Shown here piece by piece: positions 37,401 through 48,382 of a DNA stretch of 64,000 nt. The position numbers and the translations under genes are program-made. The stretch lies in NCBI GenBank assembly GCA_030268105.1, contig BSDZ01000025.1:124001-188000 (forward strand). Reading direction: 5' to 3'. This stretch comes from Volvox africanus (Eukaryota; Chlorophyta; Chlorophyceae; Chlamydomonadales; Volvocaceae). The notes under the pieces are model-generated. The model was not told the DNA's origin, did not search any database, and saw only the letters and a program-made list of their open reading frames with translations. Within the stretch, counting starts at the first letter, position 1. Each line of letters opens with the position of its first letter.

Positions 37401-39751
37401 ATGGTGGCGCGCTTGCACGGCACGTGCTGAGCACCCATTCGGAGGCGTTGGCCCTGTGGGAGCTGGGGCGGCCGGACATGCCCTCTCCCGCCTCCTTTGC
37501 CACGCAGAACGGCGTGAACATCGACACAGACGTGTTGCGCCGCCAACGCGAACGGGAAGCTAACGCTAGCCGCGGTGGCAGTGCTGGGGCTAAGGCACAG
37601 CGGTAAGTTGGCAGATACGTGAACGCTGTCCTGCAGACCATATGCTTACGTCAATGCAGCTACAAGTCACGTTCGGCCCCTGAAAGGAACCTAAGAAGTC
37701 GACGATGGGCACTGAACGTCACGTTGAGAGTTGACCAGTCCTGGAGGCGTCCGCGTGGCTCGTGCGTGTGCAGGTCCCGGTTGACGGGGCCTGGGGGAAC
37801 CTGGGCAGCCGGTGGCCTCGACCCAGCTGCTTCCCAGTCTCGGCCTGCCCCACTCGCTCTGTCCGTTCCGGCTCGGCACCGCTACTTGCGGCCTGACTTG
37901 ACCCCCTTCACCATACACACTGTAGCGTTAGCGCTTCTTTAAGGCACCCTAGCTTTCTGGCTGGTATGCCGGCCATGTCTTTCCGTTGTCCGTTGTCCGT
38001 TGGCGCCGTTATCCTCATACCTCCCTCTACTACTTACCTTCCATCCAGCACGAATCAGTCTTTCCCGGTTCGCGCCGCGCAGTTGTCACATAAGGTTGTC
38101 TATATTCCTTTTTTTATTACTTGGCGGTTTTTCTTCTCTGTTGTGTCTCGCGGTAGTTCCGCCTCCATTTCGCTATCATTGACGTTTGCTTTGCTGCGCT
38201 AGCCCCCTCGGTGTACCCGACTTTGCGAGTAAGTGACTACTTCTCGTTAGCAATGCAGCTCCTATTGGGGGGGGCTCGTCTGCGGGTTTGTCTTTTTAAC
38301 AATAATGTAACCTTCGTGCCAGTCATGACTGTGTTGTGGTTAGGTTTCGGGAAACCAGCTGACAGGTAATTTACAGCTTCTGGTAAGGTATGCCCCCGTA
38401 AGAAGAGGGGTACTGAGGTTCCGGGGTTTGTAATTCCCCCGTCCCAACCACCCACGCAGGACTCGACCCCTGGTTTTGACAGCGCTGCTGGGCTTTCCCT
38501 CTTGCGAGGTTGAGCATCGTTATCAGCGGTTTGCCTGGGCGAGAGCGCAATGCGGCGTGCTGCCTGCATCCCTGGTCCTGCTGCTGCTGCATGTCTTGGC
38601 CTGCGCGGCGGGGCTGGTGCAGGTAAGTCGAACTACAACTTACAGTCCCTTGCAGTGAATTACACTCTTACACTAGAATGCAAAGCGTGTCACGGGTGGT
38701 CCTGGTGAATGCATCGGACGGTACTTGTCAGGTGGTGAGGTGTTTGCTGGCTGCTGGTGGGACGAAGCCCTTAAAAGACTCCCAAATCAACTTGATCTGG
38801 GCCAAGCTGCACAGAGGAGGACTAGGTCTTGCTCACAGAAGAAAGAAAGGGGTTTATGGCTAACGGCAAAAGCCAAATCCCGGGGTACGCACATGAATTG
38901 GTGTGATTTCCCACCAAGGATCCCCAAAGACACGGTGCGTTGGTGACGAACCGCCGCAGGCCTTTTCTCAGCCGCACGCCAGCTGCCGCCGCGGCATGCT
39001 GCCATTGGTGATGCTGCAGGGCGCCAGTTTCCTGCTCGCGCTCTATTGCCACCAACTCACGGCTTTGGTCCCGAGAAACCTACCCTGTGGTGTCGCTGCG
39101 TGGGTCATGCAGTCCCTCGCCCTCGCCTTGCTTCTTGCGAAGACGATCGGCATGCTAACGCAGACTGAGCGACTTAGCTGCACGGATCTCGCCGTCGGGG
39201 CAGCTAATAATGACAGCGGTAGCAGCGGTGCGGCCTCCGGCTGGGGGCTTGACGCCGGGTGTGTGTGTGGCAGCGCCGTACTTCACCAAGGCTTGCTTGG
39301 GCTGCATCACGCGCTTGCTGTCGCCGCAGTGCCGTACAAACATCCATACGCGCTGCATAAGGTCCTGGCGGTGCAGGTCGTTGAAGTGGTAGCGTGCGTG
39401 CTGCTGCTGGCGTACCTGACGTTGGGCCGCGGGTCCTTCAGCCTAACCGCTGCCGGTGGTCTGATGGACCTAGGTGATGGGGCCGATGCCACCAGTGCCA
39501 TCGATGGCAGTGAAGGAGGCGGCGGGTATGCTGCGGGCAGCCGCGGCCTTGGCGTGAGGCTGGCGCGGGCCGGGCTCGCCGCAGCCCACGTGGCTGGTGG
39601 GTCGCTGCTTCGCTGTGTGACTTCAGCGGTGCTCATCCTGGCTGCGGACCTGCGCGCTCGCGCCGCGTTTGTGTGTAGCTACTCGCAGCAGCCGGCACTG
39701 GTTCCGCAACAACAGAAAAAACAAGAGGACACTCACGCCAAGGTGGACTAG
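31430..39751 (+). CDS. SPL-like C-terminal region plus ankyrin repeats, flanked by membrane segments
   Basis: Proposed exons: 31430-31803 (possibly with a short intron 31617-31681), 32340-about 32398, 33013-33063, 34162-34339, 34698-37602, 38460-38622 and 38960-39751 (stop TAG). Phases agree from 34162 onward. The first exons encode several hydrophobic segments (e.g. VLIVLLAFPLYW; ALVDVLLVSMIC). In the 2.9-kb exon, about 35296-35460 resembles the block of long plant SPL proteins that ends in a Ser/Pro-Gly-Cys-Ile-x-(Val/Leu) motif (here VRSGCIEVHLDL). Ankyrin-type repeats follow at about 37156-37450 (GLTLLHRAVRSGD; GITPLHYLAV). The last two exons encode about five further membrane helices. 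Long SPL proteins end in ankyrin repeats and a hydrophobic tail, but they start with an SBP DNA-binding domain, which I cannot find here. The first exon begins mid-codon, so the true start is upstream and unresolved. Localisation and role are unknown. Confidence 0.65.
32868..32892 (+). repeat. CCCTG short tandem repeat
   Basis: CCCTG-like five-base units are repeated four to five times in an intron of the SPL-like gene. Confidence 0.7.
33356..33598 (+). repeat. Purine-rich GGGA/GGGAGGGA tract in an intron
   Basis: About 240 bases are almost all G and A on the plus strand, with repeated GGGAGGGAGGG runs. One 34-base subunit (GGGACAAGGAGGAAGG...) is duplicated. It lies between the exons at 33013 and 34162. 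Runs of four GGG groups can form G-quadruplexes, and the mirror-like purine strand could form triplex DNA. The proline/serine-rich minus-strand reading frames across it are an artefact of composition. Confidence 0.8.
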
Positions 39752-40770
39752 TCAAGGCGTGACTTTGCGTCCCATAGCGGCAACCCACAGCTCTGTAGAG
39801 GCTATGCGGCTGTTAACGATGATAGCTTGAGAGGCTATTTAGACAACAGAGTGGGACATATTTTGGGCGGTGGCTCGGCTGTGGATGGTTCGCAGAAACC
39901 GATGCGTATTTTGGGGGAGGCAGCATTATTTTGGGCCCGTGTTACTGGGGTATAGGGGGCAGCGAGTGGGCAATTTGGGCAATATTATAAGGAAATACCT
40001 CCGTAAGGGAGGGACCTGCAGTCCGACTGCAATTTGCCGAACGGAAGTTTTCCAGCTTACACTGAAGATTATTACGACTTCATGCCTGGGGATGTCGGAG
40101 CACAAAAAAGGTATACGTCGATCGATTGTTCATTACAAGGGGGGGGTTGACTATTGATGCGGACCCTGCAGGGATTGTATCCGGATTGGGTTGCGCGAAG
40201 ATGTGGATTGTCAAGATGCGCCGTGGAAAAAGCGCAGCAGGGAAGGAAGACGGTAAGGTGTTCAACGTATGCAACACTGGGACGGTTTTCTCGAAAGGTA
40301 ACTTTTTCTGCCCACCCGAAACGGATTTTTATCAGCTCTCATCGATCAGAAAGTGATTGGTACTCGAAAAGGTGCGGAACTTGGACCTTTCTGAGATGAC
40401 GTGCGCGTCATGCGCGTTTCATCATGTGTATCATCAACATTACGAAAGTCCGTAAAAAGACCGCAACAGCGCACCTTGTATGTTGCTGCAGTGCAACGGC
40501 GCCCCTGGGTCGGCTGCGGGGCGCTCGCATCAGGTATCGGATGGGGTTGGGTTAGGTCAGCAAATTTTGTGGGGTGGGGTTTAATTCGTGTTGGTGAAAC
40601 GAGGCCGGCGTCCCCAGGAGGCCCTCCAGGAGTCACCGTAAGGCGTACTGGTAGGGACTGACATCAGACTTCCTTATGGTCGTTATGTACATGTAGTACA
40701 TGGGAATAGAATTAAAGGATTGATGGTGTCGTACACTTTGATTATGATGGCGATGATTACTATGATAATG

Positions 40771-40790
40771 ATTATTATTATTATTATTAT
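40771..40790 (+). repeat. ATT microsatellite
   Basis: About seven ATT units follow a GATGAT/TGATAATG-like degenerate region. Non-coding. Confidence 0.8.
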
Positions 40791-41407
40791 GATGATGGAG
40801 TATTGTGTACGTAGTTCCTTCATCATTGGGTATTAGGGACATTTTTGTGCAAGTTACCTGGTGCTGTTTGCATTAAGTAGTGATATCCAGTCCGACGGAC
40901 CTTCCGACGGACCTTCTTGAAGCCCTCAGTGACAGTTCGTTCGGTCCTGCTGGGTATCCGTCTGCGAAATAGCGCGTGCTCCCTCACGAGCGCGGCAGTT
41001 GATGATGACGGATACGCCTTATGGCTCTTGCTGCGTGCCGGCTGCGTGCTGAGTGATCAGTGTGGCCGAGTTTGCGACGGGTTCAGGGGTAAATTGCGGA
41101 GAGGGTGTGAGGGACCCCCTAACCTTGCAGCCCCTAGTCGAGGGAGGTCGTCTACAGGGCTGAGCTGGATCGCTTGCCATCAGGCGTGTCACCTACTTCC
41201 CCCTCTCCCCCTTACTCCCCTGGCGCCTTAAAACGTGATCCAAAGTCCCCGCGAAGGTGAGAATGTGAGGCGATACTGCAAGCAATGGTTCAAACCGACG
41301 GACCGGATACGCAAGGGCCAGCTGCATACCCCGGGGCATAGCTGTACTGTCCAAAAATGGTGATGTGCGTGAGGCGCGTCCGCTAGGCGACCGACCCTTC
41401 TTCCTTT

Positions 41408-41433
41408 GGGTTTTAGGGCTTTAGGGTCTAGGG
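41408..41433 (+). repeat. Interstitial telomere-like repeat (TTTTAGGG type)
   Basis: TTTTAGGG, CTTTAGGG and TCTAGGG follow each other directly, preceded by GGG. TTTTAGGG is the telomere unit of Chlamydomonas and relatives. Only about three degenerate units are present, so chance cannot be excluded. Confidence 0.45.
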
Positions 41434-42066
41434 ATATTAGCGGCACTGCACTTCGGTAGCAATTGTGAAACTCGGGGTTGGCTCAGCCTGGCTATGTAGG
41501 ATTGAGGCCGGCGAGCAGGCCGGAGGCATCAAAGAGCTGTGTGGAGCCAGGAGCGACCGGGAGCCGGTTATCCTCCTTGCTTGGCTTAGCTGCGTAAAGC
41601 GGACTTAATTTAATCATGCGCAACCACATATGCGGTCTGCAGCAGGGGATTCCTGCGGATGCAGCGCCAGAGTGCCGCATGCATCCGGGGCTCACGCACC
41701 AGTTAAGCTCGTTTAACAGAGGGGATGGATTATTATAAATGCACGTCATGAATCGAGCATGCTGGATAGCACATGTAGCTGTGTAACAATTAAAGAAAGT
41801 TCCTTTTCATCGCATGCAGACTAAAGCCCGACTAAAGCCGATGATATAATCGCCTAGGCTTGGATTCTGCGCGACTGCGCCAACGTGCCTCCGACGCCGA
41901 TTACTACAACTTTCCATTATTTATAATAATCTTTTTGTGTCAGCTGACCATGTTGATTTTGTTCCAAAAGTGGTTTTTATACCCTTAGTCGCAAGCTCGG
42001 ATCCCATTAGGCACAAAAGACCTCTTTGGGCTCGCCATTCTTTCGGCGGAAGCCGTGTAAGCTGGC

Positions 42067-44833
42067 ATGTTTCCTTTGCACGGTCCTCCGCCGACCAACC
42101 TGCCTCCTGGACCAGCGTCTGCAAAGCAGCGGCAAGGTGCGCAGCTAACGGTGGCTCCGACGAAGTCGCAAAGGGGTCCCGACTGGCCCGCGGGGCAGCG
42201 CGGCTCCCAGGTGCCGTCCGCGCCAGCCACTCTCTCTGCGGCCCAGGCGCTGGTGCGCGGGGCAGGTGGAGCGGGTCTCCTGTACGGCGGCCTGTGGCTG
42301 GCGCTGGCCGCATACCGTGCGGTGAAAAAGCGCCTGTTGCGTCGAGCGCTCAGAGAAATCGTACCTGCCCTCCAAAAGGTCGGGATCAGAACTGGTCGGG
42401 AATTTGTTTACTTGTCAGATGACAAAGGCTGGACGGAGAATTACGCTGTTTTGGCCGAGCAAACAGGATCGTGACGAGGTGTTTTTCACTGAAAGATTAG
42501 TTCGGCCTTTGGCGGCCATATCTTCCTGCTTGAGGAACTTGGCGCAGGAGCAAATACAGACCTTTAGCTGGCGCGGTTCCGTGCCATACTTTCAGCTTGC
42601 CGTTGTTGTTGAAATCTTTGCCTTGATATAACGTTTTGTTTACAAAGAAATCTTTATAAAGAGAACATTCCAACTCTCCACTGACCCATGGGTCATCCAT
42701 CAGGCCGGTGTGACGTTCTGGGTGGACTTCGGGTCGCTTATGTCGCTGGTGCGAAATAACGACGTGTACGAGCACGACAACGACGTGGACCTCGTCGTTT
42801 GGGAACCCGATTTCCCAGCACTGCTAGAGAAACTGCGCACCCCAGGAGTATTGCCAAAGGTACGGCAAAATAGGGCAAGGAGTGGGACGGAGTGGGACGC
42901 CAGAAATACTTGAATGCAGATGAGCTGTCGGTTCAGTTTTCAGGCGCATACGACACGGTGCAACCTTTTTGGCACTAGCCCGAGATATGCCGCTGTCAGA
43001 TGCTGTGCCCTGGGGCCTGAAACATGGCGTGTGCCCGTACCACACAGTAGATACTGTGTCGGGTAAAGTAAGTGGGGTGTTTAAGAGAGGGCTGGGTATA
43101 CCGGAGAGCAGCCGTGTATGCGACACGCCGGCCCCCTGACGCAAAACGATCGAATTGCGTTTCACCATTTCCTGTTTCGAATTGGCCACTAATGCGTTCG
43201 CGTTTCTCAGTGCATGCGCCACTATCCTTTGTAGCAATAATCTTGCGCCATACTTTCGTCCTTCTAGCATCAGCCCGATGTATCACCGTGGCGGCGTCGT
43301 GTTCCCGCAATGGCGGCCTCTCTATGTTCCCAGGGCTTCACGGCAGCATGGGTCGGTAAGAGCCGCGACCTGGGAGAAGGTCTCACTGAGCGCTGGCTGC
43401 GGATATACCTCCCCGGGAAGGTGGGGTGGGTCTGTGCTGATTCGGTGAGGGGCCGTATGGCTCCATACAAAGCCTGCAGCAGCGTTATGAAGGAGCCTGT
43501 AGCAGAGTTCGCTTGTGCCTTTTTGCCGCTGCAGCCAAGTGCATACGACTCATCGTTAGTGTGAAACATTCTCCGGTCCACGGGGCACGGGCACTGACGA
43601 CAGCGGGTCGTATGGCAGCGTAATGGCGGCGCTGCGTATTTATTGCCCGCGGCTTTGGGAAAGACGACGGCGGGGTGCACGACAGCCAGACGACGGCGTC
43701 TGCCTCTCTTGCCAGCCAGAAAGTTGTGCACCAACGAACTGCGGCGTCGGAAACATACATACATACATACATACATACATACATGGGTTGTATTGCTCAT
43801 GCTGCTCAGATGCAAGGCTGTAGCTCAGGTGCAAGACGTCGATTGCCTTTTCATTGGGTATCATTAAAACGTGGCTAACTGCACATCATGGATCCCGTCA
43901 CGACGTAGTATAAGCGTAATACTTATATAATACTTTATATATATAAAGTATATATACATATATATAGTTATATAGTGTATATAGTTCACATGAAAAGGCA
44001 TCCTCAGCAAGAAGTATGCCGGGAACCGAGTTATGTCGCGACATCCTTCCGGGCCCTGCCCTGCCCTGCTGCAGGTGATGTGGGCGGACCTGTTCGGCGG
44101 CTTCGACTTCGGATCCCAGATCAGGATAAACAAAAACGAACACTGCGATGTGCCCAAGTGCGTCTGTCTGGTCGTCCCCGCAGCGTCTCTCCGCACGTTC
44201 AGTCGTGCACCACTCTCTAAAGATGCGGGGTGGTGGGGCAGTGTACTTATCTGGAGGCTGTGTGTTCCTTCGGGGTGCAGCTCGACGCACACACGCAGAC
44301 AAGTATATATAGGGTTTTACTATACTATACTATGTCTGGGATACTGCTACAGCCAAAATGCCCAGTAATTCAGCGGCAGAACGCCACTGCAGTTCCGCGG
44401 CCCTCATGGCGATGGGCGAGCTATCATATCGGTTGTCCCACGTCCCTCGGTCTGATGCTCCTGGTCCGCCTCCTTCCAGTGCGGCGGGTAACCTACCAGA
44501 CAGAAATGCCGTTTGTTGCAGATTGTAGAATTGCGGCATTGTGCAGGTCTGTAAAACATCATCCAAGTACCCGACAAACGTGATGAGGATAGTCTGGTCC
44601 CACTACCTGACACCTTTACCTGATGCAGGGACTTGATCCTGCCGCTGGGCACCATCCCCATGTTTGACTCCATGGCCCCCGCGCCCCGCGACGTGGAGGG
44701 CTTGCTAGCGCACCGGTACGGACCGGACTGGTACACCCCTAAGTATGCCAGCAAGGGCACTGACCAGATCGAACACAACAAGCGCTACCTGCAATTTCTG
44801 CGGTGTCTGGGCAGGCTTGGACTGCGGATCTGA
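42067..44833 (+). CDS. LicD/fukutin-family phosphotransferase, membrane-anchored
   Basis: Supported exons: 42067-42378, 42704-42859, 44075-44157 and 44629-44833 (stop TGA). At least one middle exon between 42919 and 43066 is likely but its frame is unresolved. Exon 1 starts at ATG and encodes a Pro-rich leader, one hydrophobic segment (GAGLLYGGLWLALAAY) and a basic stretch, fitting a type II anchor. Exon 2 has the family signature FWVDFGSLMSLVR followed by EHDNDVDL, whose Asp residues bind metal in the nucleotidyltransferase-like fold. The last exons give DSMAPAPRDVEGLLAHRYG and PDWYTPKY, matching the usual LicD end. Family knowledge: LicD and fukutin proteins transfer phosphocholine or ribitol-phosphate onto glycans, in eukaryotes usually in the Golgi. 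Phases match at 42378/42704 and 44157/44629. The acceptor substrate in an alga is unknown. Confidence 0.75.
43753..43784 (+). repeat. (ACAT)8 microsatellite
   Basis: Eight uninterrupted ACAT units (32 bases) lie in an intron of the LicD-like gene. Confidence 0.95.
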
Positions 44834-46499
44834 ATGGGCACCGGCTGTACTTGACTTCTGTCAGTGCTGTGTGAAATCATTTTGAGCGCAGCTTGCTGCA
44901 TGGATGGCCGAAAAGATGGAATGCTACAACACACAGGGGATTATGATGGTTGCGGATTTCCGTTATTGTGTTTTTCTTTTGTGTGTGTGTCTGTCTCAAA
45001 ACTCAGCGGTCACGAGAGGATCGACAAAGTGGCCAAAGTGAATGAACAGCGCTATAGCAGGTTGCCAGTGGCGGGTCGACGGTGGCATGCATCTGTGCAG
45101 GATAAAAGAACGATGTCATCAATCAAGCTCACAATCCGCATCTTGCATCTGCTTCACTATTTGTGCTTGAGTTGGCGCACTGCCCTTGGGCTGCTGAACC
45201 GAAAGAATATGTCGGCGGTTTGCGGTCAGGAGGAGGAGGGAGGACATACAGCACTACACTCGGTACAGGAGTGGAAAGGCGGCGCACCTTCGTGTCCTGC
45301 CTGCAGCCCGCCAGGTACCCGGCCCTCTAAAATCCATACCCGCACCAACAGCACCGGCAGCTGGTGCCATCAGAGCAGCTGCAATCCAAACAGCCACATC
45401 AACCGATAAGGCTGCTCAGGCGAATGAGGACGGCATTCCTGTCCGGAAGCCCCGGATTCTGATGCTGCCAAGATAACCCTTCGCGTCTGCACTCCAGGGG
45501 ATGCGAAACACCGCACGCTAGTTGATGAAGGGGCCCCTCCCCGTCCCCAGGAGATTCTCGACTGGATCCTTGATATGGCGTCATCCTCGCGGAGGCCCTC
45601 TGCTCAGCCGTAGTGTAGTACGGTGTGTCCTCTGGTTCTTCGCACTCAACAGGATCAAAAGGTGTTGGGCTCCCATACGGATCTGCCGATGGGCCTTACG
45701 CCCTCCGTTTATTCATTTATGGATGCGCTACAAGCACACCCGGGGACCAGCCAGGAGATTCCATATTTACATGCTGCGAGCCTTGGCATCATCATTACTC
45801 CTCCCTCCTCCCGCATTCCTGATTAGGCACATGTCGTCATGTGCTGCTCGTTGGAGAAGTGGGCAACGGGTGATAAAAAGGGGATGCTGGGTTTATTAGA
45901 ATGGGCGATTTGTAGAACCTGCGAACTACATACACCACAGTGCGGTGGCTGCCATAGGGCATCTCGGTGTCACGACAGGCTGTGTGGCAGGGGAGGGGAG
46001 AGGGATAGAGCACTCCGAGGGCATTGGAGGGACCTTGTGTTTGGTACATCAGAACATCACACGTCCAACGACGGTGACCCCAGGTATGCATTTACATTGT
46101 GCATAGTACATGTACCATCGTTCTTAAATGTCTCTTCTTTAAATGTCGTTGAAGACTCAAAATTGTTAACTTTTCAAGTCGTTTGCTTCGCTTAATGTTT
46201 CCTTGCCCTGAAGATCCAGAAGCTTGCGCTAGCCTCACCCATTTTGGCGTACAAGTATTTTCTTGCCAGCACCGTCGTGCCTGTGGCTCTGGGTATCCTT
46301 GTGTACGGCATACCAGCTTGGATGGGTACATGATTGCCGCCGCTCGGATGTGCAAGTAGTAAGTGCACATAAAAGCGCACTGAATGATGTATGTCTGTGA
46401 TTGGGGCAGTGCACCATACAGGTGCTGCGCAAGTCATGACATATGTTTAGTGCGGGCGGCATCTGGCCTGCCATAAAAACATACAGCATGGCTTCGGAT
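44834..46499. other. Spacer between the LicD-like gene and the retroelement cluster
   Basis: About 1.7 kb; no domain or credible exon is seen. It marks the boundary between single-copy genes and the retrotransposon block. Confidence 0.45.
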
Positions 46500-47246
46500 A
46501 AACAAAGTAATCACGGCGGTCAATTCACGTCTAAGTTTTGGGAAGTGCTATGTCAACTCGTCGGTATGCGCGTTCATTTGAGCACAGCATATCATCCACA
46601 ATCCGATGGGCAAACTGAACGCACAAATCGCACACTGGGCGACATGTTGAGGAATTTCGTGGGACGCACACCCTCTGTTTGGGATACGTTTCTGACTTCA
46701 GCTGAATTCGCGCTAAACAACGCTGTTAACCGCTCTACAGGTCAAAGCCCTTTCTTTCTGAATTATGGATTTCATCCTGCGCTACCCGTGTGGCGAGAAT
46801 TGGAGATAAATATCCCTGCGGCTTAAACCTTTGCCAAGTCGTTCCTATCCCGCATGACAGACGCGAAGGCATGCCTGGACGCGGCACAACAACGGACGAC
46901 GGACTATTAAAATAAATCTAAACGGGACGTAACATTTTCGGTGGGACAAATGGTATTACTGAGCACTAAGAACTTGCGTTCGCTCGCCGATGGTTCCCGT
47001 AAATTGTTACCTCGTTGGATCGGTCCATATCCCGTTGTTCGCATGGTAGGGAACGTAGCCGTGGAGCTATCCCTACCTTCTGACATGAATATCCATCCCA
47101 CATTTCATATTTCTTTAATTCACCCTTATCGCGGCACAGCACCCGTTACGAACGACACCGATGCCCCTGCAGTAATGGACCCCGGTTCCGAGACCTGGAT
47201 CACAGGCAAGCAAAAGGTGTATGATGTGGAACGCATACTGGATTGA
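46500..47246 (+). pseudogene. Ty3/Gypsy integrase C-terminal part with chromodomain start (element A)
   Basis: The reading frame encodes the end of an integrase core: GGQFTSKFWEVL, then AYHPQSDGQTERTNRTL containing the last catalytic Glu. After an in-frame TAA at about 46824 come the C-terminal integrase module (LPRWIGPYPVVRMVGNVAVE) and the motif KVYDVERILD, which looks like the first strand of a chromodomain. A second in-frame TAA lies near 46908. The residue expected to be the second catalytic Asp, before the HGGQF-like motif, reads Asn. No upstream pol sequence is attached. It is a dead 5'-truncated fragment that runs directly into an LTR. Confidence 0.8.
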
Positions 47247-47916
47247 CGCTGTCGGTCAACATGTTTGACTTGAGGCTGATAATTAATGCGCGATCTATCC
47301 ATTGGCATATTATATCACGTAATAATACTTTGAATAGTATTACCTCATCTGTGTCATAAACCATACGTGTATGCAAGAATGCGACGATCGCGATGGTTGG
47401 GTCGGCAACCGAATATCGATATTCGGACCTTTGCATATTGCATGCATTGCATCCAATAATATCACGAATGACACGATATTTAGAGCAGTATTACCAAGGT
47501 ACTCACACTTGAGATCGTAATCCAGTGAGACCTGTACTGCACATCGGTAGCGCGACGTGATAGGTGCGAGGACGGCCGCCTAGAGACCGAAGTCGGCGCG
47601 ACGCTAACTTTGGACCAAGTATTCGAGTACTTAACTCTATCCGATACGCATACATACGATATAATCATTTATATTCGGCCTGAGCTATTCTAGCATTCCA
47701 TCTGCAGCCGAGTGATGAACATTGCCCACGGGGTCTGACGGCAGACTGTAATTCTGTAACTGAAGAACATTGTAAGTTGAATCTTTCCTTGCTATTGAGT
47801 CTTCCGCTGTCTACTATTTGCATTGGCTTGCCTTGCTGTTCATAAGCTTGGTACGCACGCAGCTAACACCTAGACGTGCAGAGCTAATACATGATTGAAG
47901 AAGGAAGGATACAACA
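47247..47916 (+). mobile_element. LTR of element A, missing its first ~145 bp
   Basis: From CGCTGTCGG onward this matches the internal part of the LTR at 56018-56831 and, in reverse, the one at 53733-54518. It ends in TACAACA like them and is followed by a primer binding site. The usual TGTTGTACGCC start is absent: homology begins directly after the stop of the integrase fragment. It acts as the downstream LTR for the integrase piece and the upstream LTR for the gag that follows. Confidence 0.8.
47409..47426. promoter_or_regulatory. 18-bp LTR palindrome (element A copy)
   Basis: CCGAATATCGATATTCGG is a perfect palindrome inside the LTR. Equivalent copies lie at 54194-54211 (one mismatch), 56325-56342 (perfect) and, in the unrelated E LTRs, 59395-59412 and 63322-63339 (imperfect). 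A dimeric protein binding site is one possibility; this is inference. Confidence 0.5.
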
Positions 47917-47920
47917 AATT

Positions 47921-47932
47921 TGGTATCGAGAC
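47921..47932 (+). other. Primer binding site of element A
   Basis: TGGTATCGAGAC lies four bases after the LTR end. It begins TGGTA, complementary to a ...TACCA tRNA end, and resembles the initiator-tRNA-Met type site of plant LTR elements. Confidence 0.6.
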
Positions 47933-48382
47933 CTGGTTGAATCATGATGGTTGCATTGTCCCTCATCGGAAGTAGGTTCTCGCGATGGCAAGCGACGATG
48001 ACACTCGCCGCAGCCCTTTAGACACCTTCGCAGAGGATCTTGGCCACGCTGTTCTGGACGCCGCCGCTTCCGGTTTGTGAATTTAGACACCTGCTGATAA
48101 ATAGTTGCTGCATTCTCGTTGCGAATCTGGCACTGTGAGTTGCAGGTGAACGTACGCCAACACTGAATGCAGTATTGGCTGGACAATATTTGAACGAGGA
48201 ACAAATCAAGGCTTTGATCCAGAAAACTACTGAAATAAAGGACAACCTAACGGACTATATCGTTTATCTCCTTGGTCTACTCGGGAGCTCTGTCGGTACA
48301 CGAATAGTCACAAATTCCTCTTACGTTACGTTGCTCTCAGGTTTATAGTAAATTCTTGTCTGCCCGAATAAGCTCGTGCTTC

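Larger units (their letters stand above)
39752..42066. other. Spacer between the SPL-like and LicD-like genes
   Basis: About 2.3 kb with no supportable gene. It contains an ATT microsatellite (40771-40790) and a short degenerate telomere-like stretch (41408-41433). The rest is presumably a 3' tail and promoter. Confidence 0.5.

Noticed and set aside
37966..38202. Hydrophobic 78-codon frame between the ankyrin exon and the next exon
   Set aside because: Pyrimidine-rich intron sequence gives Phe/Leu/Ser-rich translation; it lacks matching splice sites, while 37602 to 38460 joins cleanly.
31430..39751. SBP-box zinc-binding domain in the SPL-like gene
   Set aside because: I looked for the Cys/His pattern and the basic RRR tail in the exons and in the upstream spacer and did not find it.
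43310..43564. Open frame of 84 codons in the LicD-like gene
   Set aside because: No family motif and no clear in-phase splice sites; left as intron, though a middle exon is still missing from the model.
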